A stretch of 64,000 nt of DNA. It comes from Thiotrichaceae bacterium. GTDB taxonomy: Bacteria > Pseudomonadota > Gammaproteobacteria > Beggiatoales > Beggiatoaceae. The stretch lies in NCBI GenBank assembly GCA_026991885.1, contig JALXAQ010000060.1, positions 1-64,000 of the forward strand, in the 5' to 3' direction. Position numbers and translations under genes: made by a program. Below the pieces are notes generated by a model. It was given only the letters and a program-made list of their open reading frames with translations, was not told the DNA's origin and made no database searches. Every line of letters starts with the position of its first letter. Positions within the stretch are counted from its first letter, which is position 1. Below, piece after piece: positions 1 to 7,985 of this stretch.

Positions 1-195
1 TTGAAAAAATAAACTCAAATCAAGAAACATTATATCATTCTTTTTCCCTTTTAAAACAATTATTTATTAATTTTGTCTTATTCTAAAAAAGAACTCAAAC
101 AGGCTCTTAGCTGTCAGCAGAATCGGCCAAATCCCAGTGCTCATTAATGTCAGTATATTCCTTTTCATTAATTTTCAAAGTGCTTATATGAGTAG

Positions 196-369
196 AGTAC
201 CAGTCATAGTGCAGCGCAAAGTCTATTTGCCACAGAGTTAATTCGACGACGTAAAGTCTATCCAAGCCACCTAAAGTCCTATTTGATGGATTTACAACGG
301 GTAAGAGACGATGCCGATTATGAATCAAGAACCGTGTCAAAGAAAAAATATCACCAAGGAGATAGAAAA
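196..369 (+). pseudogene. C-terminal remnant of a HEPN-like protein
   Basis: The plus frame entering the ATG at 370 reads SHSAAQSLFATELIRRRKVY, then continues PSHLKSYLMDLQRVRDDADY and ESRTVSKKK. This resembles the C-terminal half of HEPN-domain proteins, where a 'LxxLRxxADY' helix is followed by 'VSxEdA'. Upstream the frame is closed by a TAG at 193-195, and no start or N-terminal half is present. The usual last helix is also missing, since the frame runs straight into the next gene. I read it as a decayed partner of the gene at 370. The family assignment is by pattern recognition only. Confidence 0.4.
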
Positions 370-635
370 ATGATTAATCTTAAACAGAAGGAATTGAGCC
401 ATCAGCTTTTTGACCACTTAAAGCAACAATATCCTGAAATTGATTTGGTGGATATTATCGAAAGTGGTGTTTATCCCGTTAATTCTTTGGGTAATGTGTC
501 ATGCCAGAAGATGAGGATAGAGAAATAACGATGGGAAAATTAGCATCTGACATCTCAACGGATATACTGGTAGATTATGGTTATCATATTACTATCAGTT
601 CTGCCAGCCGAGCCGAGAATGTGTCGGCTCGATGA
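370..635 (+). pseudogene. Frameshifted small HEPN-partner-type protein
   Basis: The ATG at 370 follows a good ribosome site (AAGGAG at 357-362) and opens MINLKQKELSHQLFDHLKQQ, then YPEIDLVDIIESGVYP. That frame stops at 528 after an unrelated tail. The natural continuation lies in another frame from 501: MPEDEDREITMGKLASDIST, DILVDYGYHITISSAS, ending with TGA at 635. Rejoining the two gives one acidic protein of about 88 residues. A one-base indel near 485-500 therefore seems to break the gene. No function is known to me. Its position directly behind the HEPN remnant suggests a decayed two-gene module. Confidence 0.5.
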
Positions 636-671
636 GCGCAGGAACGAGAAAAAAATAACTTTTGCCTCGGA

Positions 672-693
672 AGGCAATCCTTTATGGTTGCCC
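672..693. repeat. GGCAA-type hairpin repeat
   Basis: Imperfect inverted repeat of the type GGCAATCC...GGTTGCC. Other copies lie near 4225, 14335, 41872 and 61278. It sits just past the stop codon of topA and could act in 3' end formation. Confidence 0.55.
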
Positions 694-714
694 TAGTTGT
701 TTTATGCACGTTCC

Positions 715-3012
715 TTACGATTTTGTTGTTTCTACCTGTTCCACATAATCGCACTCTTTTTGCGGACAAAGTTTTTCAGTACCCCGCCGCTTCGTCGTTT
801 TCAGCATTAAAATCGGCCATTCACATTTCGGACAGGGGCCCGCTATCGGTTCGTTGGAAATGGCATATTTACAAGTGGGGTAGCTGGAACACGAGTAGAA
901 AAAGTTTCCATAACGGGATTTTTTCTTGGTTAAAGTGCCTTTTTTACAAATGGGGCACTGTACCCCTGTATCAACCGGTTTTTCCAACGGTTCTTGAAAT
1001 TTGCATTTAGGATAATTGCTACAGCCAATAAATTTGCTGTAACGCCCGGGTTTAATATGCAATTTTGAACCACATTCCGGACAAGTACGCCCTTCTACCA
1101 CTTCAGGCGTGCTAGCCTCTACTGATGTTTCATTGCCCCCTTCAAGATTGCGCGTGTAATCGCAATCGGGATAACCCGTGCAACCAATAAAATGTCCCCG
1201 CTTGCTGAGGCGTTTAGTCAGTGGCTTGCCACATTTCGGGCAAGCTTCATCTAGCTCTTCGCTTGTTATGTCTTTACGTTGCACCGTTTGCATCTTTTCA
1301 TCAACTAATGCTTTGAATTTTTCCCAAAATTTGTGCATTAAGGGTACCCATTCTTGCTCTCCACGAGAGATCGCATCTAATTGATCTTCTAATTTCGCCG
1401 TAAAGTCATAATCAACATAGCGGCTAAAATGCCCCGTCAGCAGTTTTATGACGACGCGCCCAGTATCGGTGGCGATAAAGCGCTTTTTCTCCAGTACCAC
1501 ATACTCACGCTGTTGAAGTGTGGAAATAATAGATGCGTAAGTGGAGGGGCGCCCGATGCCAAATTCTTCTAAGTTTTTCACTAAACTGGCTTCAGAAAAA
1601 CGCGGTGGCGGCTCAGTAAAATGTTGGTCGGTGCGAATCTCTTTGAGCTTGATCCATTCTCCAACTTCAAGTGGCGGTAGCATTTTTTCATCTTCATCGT
1701 CGCCCTTTTTGTCGTCTATCCCTTCTTGATAGACTGCCATAAAACCAGGATTGACTAAGGTAGAGCCCGTCGCTCGAAAGATATTTCCCTCGCCACACGC
1801 TAAATTAACGCCAACAGTGTTCAGTGTGGCATGAATCATTTGACAAGCGATAGTGCGATTCCAAATCAGCGTGTAGAGCTTCAATTGTTCGGGCTTCAAA
1901 AATGTTTTGATGTCGGAAGGTATGCTTTTAGCCGATGTAGGACGTATCGCCTCGTGCGCTTCCTGAGCATTTTTTGCTTTGGTTTTATACTGGCGTGGTT
2001 TTTTAGGCAAATTGTCTTTGCCATAACGCTCGCTAATCACTTCGCGGATTTCTGCAATGGCATCAGTCCCCAAATTCACAGAGTCTGTCCGCATATAGGT
2101 AATGAGTCCCACGGCGCCGTTACCAATGTCTATGCCTTCATACAGTTGTTGAGCAATCTGCATGGTGCGTTTGGTGGTAAATCCTAATTTACGCGCCGCC
2201 TCTTGTTGCAGCGTTGAAGTCGTAAACGGGGCGGAGGGTTGACGTTTGCGTTGTTTTTTATCAACCTTGGTGACTTGTAATTTGCCGTCGGCAAGCTGTA
2301 GCAGCGTGGTTTTGATCTGGGTGGCTTGCTCCTCATTTGTCACGCTAAATTGGGTGATTTTTTTAGCCTCAAATGAATTCAATTTGCCTGTAAATTTTCG
2401 CTGCTTTTTGTTACAAGTGGCTTCAACCGTCCAATATTCACGCGGTTTGAATTTGTCAATTTCTTGATCACGTTCAACAATTAAACGCAATGCGGGACTT
2501 TGTACGCGCCCTGCGGAAAGTCCTGAACGGATTTTTCTCCACAACACGGGTGATAGATTAAATCCCACCAAATAATCCAGTGCCAATCGTGCCCGTTGGG
2601 CATTGACCAAATTCATCGACAATTGGGTGGGGTTAGCAATAGCATCTTGGATGGCGTGTTGAGTAATTTCGTGAAAGGCGACGCGATAGACGGTTTTATT
2701 TTGTATGATTTGCCTATCTTTAAGGATTTCATATAAATGCCAAGAAATCGCTTCGCCTTCACGATCCGGATCACTCGCCAAATATAAGGTATCGGCACGC
2801 TGCGCGGCAGCCGCTATCGCTTCGACATGCTTGGCATTTCTTTTAATCAGTTGATATTCCATGGCAAAATCATGCGCGGTATCGACGGCCCCATTTTTGC
2901 GTGGTAACTCTCGCACATGTCCGAAAGAAGCTAAGACTTCAAAATCTTTACCCAAGTATTTTTTGATGGTTTTGGCTTTAGCAGGAGATTCAACGACGAC
3001 TAATTTACTCAC
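715..3012 (-). CDS. topA: DNA topoisomerase I
   Basis: Type IA topoisomerase of 765 residues that relaxes negative supercoils. The N-terminal Toprim domain starts KLVVVESPAKAKTIKKYLG and carries the acidic DPDREGEAISWH motif. The active-site tyrosine lies in ITYMRTDS near residue 310. The tail holds four Cys4 zinc-ribbon units (CPKCGKP, CPECGSK, CPICKKG, CPKCEWP), as in gammaproteobacterial TopA, which is somewhat longer at about 865 residues. The start is GTG at 3012 with GAGGA upstream. dprA lies 39 bp upstream on the same strand, so the two are probably co-transcribed. Confidence 0.98.
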   Translation of the reverse strand: MSKLVVVESPAKAKTIKKYLGKDFEVLASFGHVRELPRKNGAVDTAHDFAMEYQLIKRNAKHVEAIAAAAQRADTLYLASDPDREGEAISWHLYEILKDRQIIQNKTVYRVAFHEITQHAIQDAIANPTQLSMNLVNAQRARLALDYLVGFNLSPVLWRKIRSGLSAGRVQSPALRLIVERDQEIDKFKPREYWTVEATCNKKQRKFTGKLNSFEAKKITQFSVTNEEQATQIKTTLLQLADGKLQVTKVDKKQRKRQPSAPFTTSTLQQEAARKLGFTTKRTMQIAQQLYEGIDIGNGAVGLITYMRTDSVNLGTDAIAEIREVISERYGKDNLPKKPRQYKTKAKNAQEAHEAIRPTSAKSIPSDIKTFLKPEQLKLYTLIWNRTIACQMIHATLNTVGVNLACGEGNIFRATGSTLVNPGFMAVYQEGIDDKKGDDEDEKMLPPLEVGEWIKLKEIRTDQHFTEPPPRFSEASLVKNLEEFGIGRPSTYASIISTLQQREYVVLEKKRFIATDTGRVVIKLLTGHFSRYVDYDFTAKLEDQLDAISRGEQEWVPLMHKFWEKFKALVDEKMQTVQRKDITSEELDEACPKCGKPLTKRLSKRGHFIGCTGYPDCDYTRNLEGGNETSVEASTPEVVEGRTCPECGSKLHIKPGRYSKFIGCSNYPKCKFQEPLEKPVDTGVQCPICKKGTLTKKKSRYGNFFYSCSSYPTCKYAISNEPIAGPCPKCEWPILMLKTTKRRGTEKLCPQKECDYVEQVETTKS

Positions 3013-3051
3013 GATTGTCCTCTTTTCTTTTTTGAAAACGTTTTTGTTTTT

Positions 3052-4209
3052 TCACGATCGCGCATAGAGGCCGCCCGGTTGGACCGCTACTAGTCCGCGC
3101 AGTTCAAGTATTAAAAGCATGGACGAAATTTCTCCCGCCGTCAATCCAGTTTGTTCAACTAAATTGTCAATTGAGTTGGCACCAGCTTCTAAATACTCTA
3201 ATAAACGCGCATATTCGCTATCCAAATCGCTGGTTTTCGTCTCAGCTTTCTCGGTTGGCGATTTGGGCGCTATCTCCGTTGAATTGGTAGGCGATTTGGG
3301 ATTTTCAATGGCTATTTCGGGAGGGGGGGGGCGATAAATCTTTAATTCTTCAAGAATATCAGCAGCCGTTTCCACCAATTTGGCACCCTCTTTTATTAAT
3401 TGGTGGCAGCCCTTTACTAAGGGATTATGAATAGAGCCTGGAATGGCAAATATTTCACGCCCCTGTTTAATCGCATGGCGGGCTGCGTATCGCGCTCCGC
3501 TGCGTTCTGGGGCTTCGATAACCAAGGTGCCTAAACTCAAGCCGCTAATAATACGACTACGGAGTGGAAAATTTTCACGTCTCACGGTAGTGCCGATCGA
3601 AAATTCCGATATGAGTGCCCCGGTTTCAATAATTTTATGGGCCAGTTCACGGTGTTGTGGCGGATAAACCCGATCTAAGCCTGTGCCGGAGACAGCGATG
3701 GTTTTACCTGTACCCGCTAATGCACCCCAATGGCTGGCACCATCAATGCCCAATGCCATGCCACTGGTGATGGTGAAGCCTTGATGAGATAAATATTCGG
3801 CAAATTCTCGGGCCGTCTTTTCACCTTCAGCGCTGGGATGACGTGTCCCGACTATCGCCAGTTGTTTACTGGCGAGTAATGTACAGTCGCCGCGTATAAA
3901 TAAGAGTGGGGGCGCACTATGAATTTCGCGCAACAAAGGGGGATAGTCTGGATGATGTAGGGTTAGTAAATGATTGCCCGGTTGTGCTAACCATTGCATA
4001 TCTTTTTCGACGGCCTGCCAGTTAGGGTCTTGCAGATAATTAAGCAATGCTCCTTTTATCTTAAAAGCTTGCCATTCAGAGAGCCCCGCCTCAAACACGC
4101 TACGCGGTTCTCCAAAATGTTTGATCAGACGTACAAAGTTGACTGGTCCAACGCCTGGAGCACGCGCTAAAGCCAGCCAGTATTCTTCTTCAGGGGGTTT
4201 TTGGCTCAA
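3052..4209 (-). CDS. dprA: DNA-processing protein DprA (Smf)
   Basis: Loads RecA onto incoming single-stranded DNA during natural transformation (family knowledge). The protein has 385 residues. An N-terminal helix-hairpin region precedes the Rossmann-like core with IVGTRHPSAEG, SGMALGIDGASH and the signature SGTGLDRVYPPQHRELA. A Pro/Thr-rich linker and a C-terminal winged helix (LLEYLEAGANSIDNLVEQTG) follow. The start is TTG at 4209; no strong ribosome site is visible. Neighbours are topA downstream and the gene at 4307 upstream, the usual gammaproteobacterial order. A DprA gene next to pilin genes elsewhere in the window fits a competent organism, but that is inference. Confidence 0.97.
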   Translation of the reverse strand: MSQKPPEEEYWLALARAPGVGPVNFVRLIKHFGEPRSVFEAGLSEWQAFKIKGALLNYLQDPNWQAVEKDMQWLAQPGNHLLTLHHPDYPPLLREIHSAPPLLFIRGDCTLLASKQLAIVGTRHPSAEGEKTAREFAEYLSHQGFTITSGMALGIDGASHWGALAGTGKTIAVSGTGLDRVYPPQHRELAHKIIETGALISEFSIGTTVRRENFPLRSRIISGLSLGTLVIEAPERSGARYAARHAIKQGREIFAIPGSIHNPLVKGCHQLIKEGAKLVETAADILEELKIYRPPPPEIAIENPKSPTNSTEIAPKSPTEKAETKTSDLDSEYARLLEYLEAGANSIDNLVEQTGLTAGEISSMLLILELRGLVAVQPGGLYARS

Positions 4210-4224
4210 GGGATACTTACTCCG

Positions 4225-4292
4225 AGGGCAACCATAAAGGATTGCCCCTACAAACCGTTAGATTATGTAGGGGCAATCCCTTGTGGTTGCCC
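4225..4292. repeat. Long GGCAA-type hairpin repeat
   Basis: The two arms AGGGCAACC...GGATTGCCCCT and AGGGGCAATCC...GGTTGCCCT face each other across a short AT loop and could form a stem of about 25 bp. It lies between the genes at 4307 and dprA. Same family as 672 and 14335. Confidence 0.75.
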
Positions 4293-4306
4293 TTGACAGG
4301 GGAGGA

Positions 4307-5158
4307 TCAAGGGACACTGACTTGATCAAATACACTAATTGGCAATCTTGATGTCATCACTAAGGCATAACTGATGCGATCAAATACGCGATACACCAGC
4401 AAAGTGCCTGCGTGTTGTTTTTGTAAGGTGACTTCGTCTTCAGAGACGATGCGATCAATAATTTTGCGGCTATTTTTATGAACCGCTAACAGATGACCGA
4501 CTTCTATTCCATCTTCTAAGCCTTTGTTAATAATAACAACTTGATATCTACCGATGACTAAGGTTCCATTAGCCTCTGCAATGATGTAGGCATTTTCTAG
4601 GCTCGTTGGAGAATGAGGATGGAAATCTTCATAGAAAATAGCTTGCTGTTTTTTGAGCAGCAAACGATCACCCAATTTAATTTCACGGTTAGCTTTTGTT
4701 ATGTTTAACATGGCAGGCTCACCAGCTATTTCGAGTACCGCTTCTCCAAGATAAATAGCCTCTTGAGCCAGTACCTCATCTTCTAATGGACTGCGATAGG
4801 TTTGTCCAAGACGCAGGATGATATACTGATCGCCTTTTGTCCCTTCATCAAGGTTACTGACATAAATTTTATGGCCTTCTGTTGATAATAGTGATTGATT
4901 GGCATTAGCTATAACATAGCCAGCATTTTCAATTTCGTCATCGTTGATGAATTTAGGCTGGCTAATAAATTGTTGTATCAATCCCCTTGGAATGGTGGGA
5001 ATAGTCTGTTCCCGTTCAATGATTCGCACCTGTGGCGATAATTTGATGGTGTTTCTGTCATCGTCATATTGGGCAGGGCTCTCAGTAGCAAAAAGTAATA
5101 GTAGTGATAGTAACGAAATTTTTTTCATTTTCATCATAATTATATTTAGTTTTAACAA
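4307..5158 (-). CDS. Secreted dprA-neighbour protein lacking the LysM domain
   Basis: Up to 283 residues. The likely start is one of the clustered ATGs encoding MMKMKKISLLSLLLL, a signal peptide ending near SPAQ. The rest matches what I remember of the C-terminal part of the LysM proteins usually encoded upstream of dprA: IPTIPRGLIQQFISQP, the repeated YVIANANQSLLS and YIIAEANGTLVIG units, and the tail GTLLVYRVFDRISYALVM. Those relatives carry an N-terminal LysM peptidoglycan-binding domain. Here it is absent, so the protein may no longer bind the wall or may use another anchor. Transcribed toward dprA and topA. Function unknown. Confidence 0.75.
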   Translation of the reverse strand: MLKLNIIMMKMKKISLLSLLLLFATESPAQYDDDRNTIKLSPQVRIIEREQTIPTIPRGLIQQFISQPKFINDDEIENAGYVIANANQSLLSTEGHKIYVSNLDEGTKGDQYIILRLGQTYRSPLEDEVLAQEAIYLGEAVLEIAGEPAMLNITKANREIKLGDRLLLKKQQAIFYEDFHPHSPTSLENAYIIAEANGTLVIGRYQVVIINKGLEDGIEVGHLLAVHKNSRKIIDRIVSEDEVTLQKQHAGTLLVYRVFDRISYALVMTSRLPISVFDQVSVP

Positions 5159-5228
5159 ACTTTCAAATGAGAGGAAGAAAATGGCTTGGGTGGGAGCAAA
5201 ACAGTGCTTGAATTATCGACAAAAAAAA

Positions 5229-5258
5229 AGCGCTGTTATTAAGTAACAGCGCTTTTTT
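5229..5258 (-). terminator. Terminator of the initiator tRNA genes
   Basis: Perfect stem AGCGCTGTTA/TAACAGCGCT with a 4-nt loop. T-runs lie on both sides, so it can act in either direction. On the minus strand it follows the two tRNA genes. Confidence 0.85.
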
Positions 5259-5265
5259 GGAACTT

Positions 5266-5339
5266 TAGCGAGAGCAGGATTCGAACCTACGACCTTTGGG
5301 TTATGAGCCCAACGAGCTGCCAGACTGCTCCACCTCGCA
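5266..5339 (-). tRNA. tRNA-fMet (CAU), copy 1
   Basis: Cloverleaf of 74 nt with anticodon CAU. Initiator marks are visible: three consecutive G-C pairs closing the anticodon stem (GGGCTCATAACCC), A11:U24 in the D stem, and an unpaired first acceptor position. That position reads U1 against U72, not the C1 against A72 of E. coli. The discriminator is A, and no CCA is encoded (AAG follows). Confidence 0.93.
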
Positions 5340-5367
5340 TCAATTTGAAACTTGAAAAATAAAATAA

Positions 5368-5441
5368 TAGCGAGAGCAGGATTTGAACCTACGACCTTTG
5401 GGTTATGAGCCCAACGAGCTGCCAGACTGCTCCACCTCGCA
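5368..5441 (-). tRNA. tRNA-fMet (CAU), copy 2
   Basis: Second initiator gene 28 bp upstream of the first. It differs at one visible position, in the T loop (TTCAAAT against TTCGAAT). It has the same U1/U72 mismatch, the same G-C triplet in the anticodon stem and no encoded CCA. Confidence 0.93.
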
Positions 5442-5512
5442 TCAACGGATGAGGATAATACAGACTTTCTTTGAACATTGCAAGCTTTTTTTTTTATTTT
5501 TTTTTTTATTTT

Positions 5513-6175
5513 TTATTTGCCGTATAAAAAATGCTTATCACTAAAACTGCTAACCCATTGTGGACGATATGTCACCAACACTGTCATCACTAGGCCATTA
5601 GTGAATGCTTCTGGAAATAGCATGATAATGATAAATAACGGCTCATCGCCCAACTCTGTCAAACTATAAGTCCCACTGCTCAACAAAATGCTTAAGCCAG
5701 ACAAGCGGCTTGCTAACATGGCCAGTGCGCTCCCTGCAAAGCTAGTGACAAAAATGTAGATAAAAAAATGTCTGGGTAGCCATGTATAGGCCAACCAATA
5801 CATGCCATATGTGATCCAGACAGGTATTATTCCATTACACAAGGTATTGAGCGAATAAGTGGCCCAATCCGCTTGTCCCTCTATGGTTAATCCCAATTGG
5901 GCAAGACTGACACAGAGAATAGCAAAGGGCCAACCAAACATTAAGGTGATTGTTGTTACCAGTAGCAAGTGAAATTCCATGCCCGGAGTCACGCCAGCGC
6001 CATTGCGCCAAACTAACCACAAAATGACGCAACTTGCTAAGAGTACATGGGTATCTTGAGAATTTTTTAGGTGATACCAAGGTGCTTTCCATACCGCCCA
6101 AATTAATAAAGACGCATACAAAAAATGGCTCATCCATAACCAAGTGGTCGGCAAAAAGTCGGCTGAAAAATTCAT
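5513..6175 (-). CDS. Multi-pass membrane protein, CbiM/COG3235-like
   Basis: A protein of 220 residues made largely of hydrophobic segments, about six or seven membrane spans. The stretch WRNGAGVTPGMEFHLLLVTT followed by FGWPFAILCVSLAQLGL is typical of the energy-coupling-factor permease-like family (CbiM superfamily, COG3235). CbiM proteins form the membrane part of cobalt/nickel uptake systems, but this short branch has no assigned substrate. No ATPase or other transporter subunit lies nearby. The start ATG at 6175 is divergent from the gene at 6205 with only 29 bp between, so the promoters must overlap or lie inside the coding ends. Confidence 0.7.
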   Translation of the reverse strand: MNFSADFLPTTWLWMSHFLYASLLIWAVWKAPWYHLKNSQDTHVLLASCVILWLVWRNGAGVTPGMEFHLLLVTTITLMFGWPFAILCVSLAQLGLTIEGQADWATYSLNTLCNGIIPVWITYGMYWLAYTWLPRHFFIYIFVTSFAGSALAMLASRLSGLSILLSSGTYSLTELGDEPLFIIIMLFPEAFTNGLVMTVLVTYRPQWVSSFSDKHFLYGK

Positions 6176-6204
6176 GGTTGATTATCGTTTGTTTTGTTAA
6201 AAAC

Positions 6205-6780
6205 ATGAACAAGCTCTTAGAAACGATCAAAATCGTCAACGGGATGGCCCCGTTTTTAGCCTTTCACAACGAGCGGCTAAACCATGCCAGACAAATTTTA
6301 TTTAATGCCCATGATCAAATTGATCTCAATAATTTTATTATCGCCCCATCACAAAGTGAAAGATGTAGAGTTATCTACTCAAAAACGATAGAAAAGGTTG
6401 AATATAGTCACTATAAACCAAGACACTTTCAAACTTTTAAAGTGATAGAGGATGATAACATTGCCTACGATTTTAAATATGTCAACCGAGACAATTTAAA
6501 CCGTTTGCTGAGATTTAAAGGGCAAGCTGATGATATTTTAATTATCAAAAAAGGTCTCGTGACAGATACCAGTATAGCCAATGTGGCATTTTTGTATGAA
6601 GATAAATGGTTGACACCATCAACGCCATTATTAAAAGGAACAACCCGAGAACGTTTTTTAAAAGAGAAAAAAATTGTAGAGGCAAGAATAACTTTACAAG
6701 ATTTAAAGCATTTTTCTAAAATGGCTATAATGAACGCACTGCTTGGATTTATTGTCATAGAAAATTTTAAACTCGACTAG
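6205..6780 (+). CDS. Class IV aminotransferase family protein (PabC-like)
   Basis: 191 residues from the ATG at 6205. The frame is open further upstream, but that part overlaps the divergent gene. The pattern NGMAPFLAFHNERLNHARQ, a lysine in YDFKYVNRDNLNRLL at the expected place of the PLP-binding Lys, then TDTSIANVAF and LTPSTPLLKGTTRERFL follow the fold-type IV (PabC/branched-chain aminotransferase) layout. It is short, like the compact subfamily annotated 'aminotransferase class IV family'. It may make p-aminobenzoate, but the substrate cannot be read from sequence. Its TAG stop coincides with the first bases of a MITE, so the original C-terminus may have been slightly altered. Confidence 0.75.
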   Translation: MNKLLETIKIVNGMAPFLAFHNERLNHARQILFNAHDQIDLNNFIIAPSQSERCRVIYSKTIEKVEYSHYKPRHFQTFKVIEDDNIAYDFKYVNRDNLNRLLRFKGQADDILIIKKGLVTDTSIANVAFLYEDKWLTPSTPLLKGTTRERFLKEKKIVEARITLQDLKHFSKMAIMNALLGFIVIENFKLD

Positions 6781-6887
6781 TACTCTGTCAATGTTGTTTT
6801 GTAGGGTGCGTCCTACGCACCAGTGAGGCCCCAAAAGGTGCGTAGGACGCAACATTACTCATAAAAACAAGCTTGACAATGTACTAG
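6777..6887. mobile_element. MITE with CTAG ends (copy 1)
   Basis: About 110 bp bounded by CTAG and the inverted ends TACTCTGTCAA and TTGACAATGTA. The interior holds the inverted GTAGGGTGCGTCC/GGTGCGTAGGACGC arms. There is no coding capacity. Ends of the same kind occur at 34320 and 61175-61359. A CTAG target duplication fits a nonautonomous element mobilised by an IS5-like transposase (inference). Confidence 0.7.
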
Positions 6888-6908
6888 GAGTCCAAGATTT
6901 ATCTTGGA
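6887..6908. repeat. GGAGTCC hairpin repeat
   Basis: Half-sites GGAGTCCAAGAT and ATCTTGGA form a short hairpin. It abuts the MITE. One of about 17 loci of this family in the window. Confidence 0.7.
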
Positions 6909-6977
6909 AGGCTGGCATAAAATTTGAAAGGTTTTTTATTCGTTTATTTCAGCCATGACTTACGGAGACTCACAGAG

Positions 6978-7796
6978 ATGACTACAAAAACGATTTTTTT
7001 AGCACTCTTAGCTGCTATCATGTTCTCATCTTGTAGTAGTAGTACAATAAAAAAAACAACACCAGAGATTGCCACTCAGGAAAATCAGCTCATCAATAAA
7101 AATGATGCTGCATCGATCGGACAGAAAATTTGGATGAATGAGGGAGCCGGCAAGGAAAAAAACCTTACTTTTTGGGATAAGGATCAGAATTTTGCCTCAT
7201 TGGGTATCGGTCATTTTATCTGGTATCCGGCAGGCATCAAGCAAGCTGATGATGAACAATTTCCACAATTCCTTGAGTTTTTGCAACAGCAACAAGTTGA
7301 ATTGCCAAACTGGTTACAAAATACGCCCGATTGTCCTTGGAATTCCCATGAGGATTTCTATAAAAATATAAACAGTCGCAAAATGCGAAGTTTACGCAAG
7401 TTGCTTAAAGACACCATCCCCTTTCAAGTGCAGTTTATCATCAAACGCTTGAAGCAAGCTTTGCCGAAAATGATGGCCGTTTTGCCCACGAGACAACAAC
7501 GTACTTATGTGCGTCAACAATTTGAGCGGGTAGCGCAAACCCCAATGGGTATTTATGCCATAATCGATTATGTTAATTTCAAAGGTGATGGCACTTCAGA
7601 AAAAGAACGTTATCAAGGAGAAGGTTGGGGATTGTTGCAGGTATTAGAAAATATGTCTGGCAATTCGGATAATGCGATAGCTGAGTTTGTTCTGGCGGCT
7701 GATTATGTCCTCAAACGCCGTATAAAAAATGCTCCTAAAGATGAATCTCACTGGTTAGTGGGCTGGCGAAATCGCCTTAAAACTTACACTTATTAA
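6978..7796 (+). CDS. Conserved lipoprotein of unknown function
   Basis: 272 residues from the ATG at 6978, chosen because GGAG stands at a proper distance and a lipoprotein signal follows at once (TIFLALLAAIMFSSC). The frame also opens at 6924. The mature part shows IGQKIWMNEGAGKEKNLTFW and FASLGIGHFIWYPAG, a pattern I recognise from uncharacterised gammaproteobacterial proteins. The Glu in the first motif and the GIGHF motif recall lysozyme-like folds, so a peptidoglycan role is possible but unproved. It is upstream of lptM-lysA, separated by a hairpin repeat. Confidence 0.7.
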   Translation: MTTKTIFLALLAAIMFSSCSSSTIKKTTPEIATQENQLINKNDAASIGQKIWMNEGAGKEKNLTFWDKDQNFASLGIGHFIWYPAGIKQADDEQFPQFLEFLQQQQVELPNWLQNTPDCPWNSHEDFYKNINSRKMRSLRKLLKDTIPFQVQFIIKRLKQALPKMMAVLPTRQQRTYVRQQFERVAQTPMGIYAIIDYVNFKGDGTSEKERYQGEGWGLLQVLENMSGNSDNAIAEFVLAADYVLKRRIKNAPKDESHWLVGWRNRLKTYTY

Positions 7797-7819
7797 GGAG
7801 TCCAAACTTTAGTTTGGAC
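7797..7819. repeat. GGAGTCC hairpin repeat, AACTTTAGTT variant
   Basis: Arms GTCCAAACT and AGTTTGGAC. The stem differs from the common GTCCAAGAT/ATCTTGGAC version on both sides, so pairing is preserved. It lies in the short gap before lptM. Confidence 0.75.
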
Positions 7820-7831
7820 GGGAGATGAGTT

Positions 7832-7978
7832 GTGAAAATTTATTTATTATCCACACTAATAGGAATATCTTTCATCACTCTGGGCTGTGGTCAAAAAGGT
7901 GACTTAATACGCCCCGTGCCCCAGGTGGATAAATCAATACAAGCTCCAGAAAAACAAGACAAAAAGCACAAATATTAA
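7832..7978 (+). CDS. lptM: Small lipoprotein LptM (YifL)
   Basis: 48 residues starting at GTG 7832: signal segment ending ITLGC, then GQKGDLIRPV and a lysine-rich tail. The motif CGQKGxL and the position directly upstream of lysA are hallmarks of LptM/YifL. This outer-membrane lipoprotein assists assembly of the LptDE lipopolysaccharide export pore (family knowledge). GGAG lies about 8 bases upstream. The stop is 7 bp before the lysA start, so co-transcription is very likely. Confidence 0.85.
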   Translation: MKIYLLSTLIGISFITLGCGQKGDLIRPVPQVDKSIQAPEKQDKKHKY

Positions 7979-7985
7979 CGATTAT

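Noticed and set aside
107-340. Minus-strand frame of 77 codons at the left edge
   Set aside because: It lies opposite the HEPN-like remnant, which gives recognisable protein text on the plus strand. The minus frame has no ribosome site and no known motif.
684-1010. Plus-strand frame of 108 codons opposite the end of topA
   Set aside because: It overlaps the zinc-ribbon part of topA, which is fully supported by motifs; the plus frame has none.
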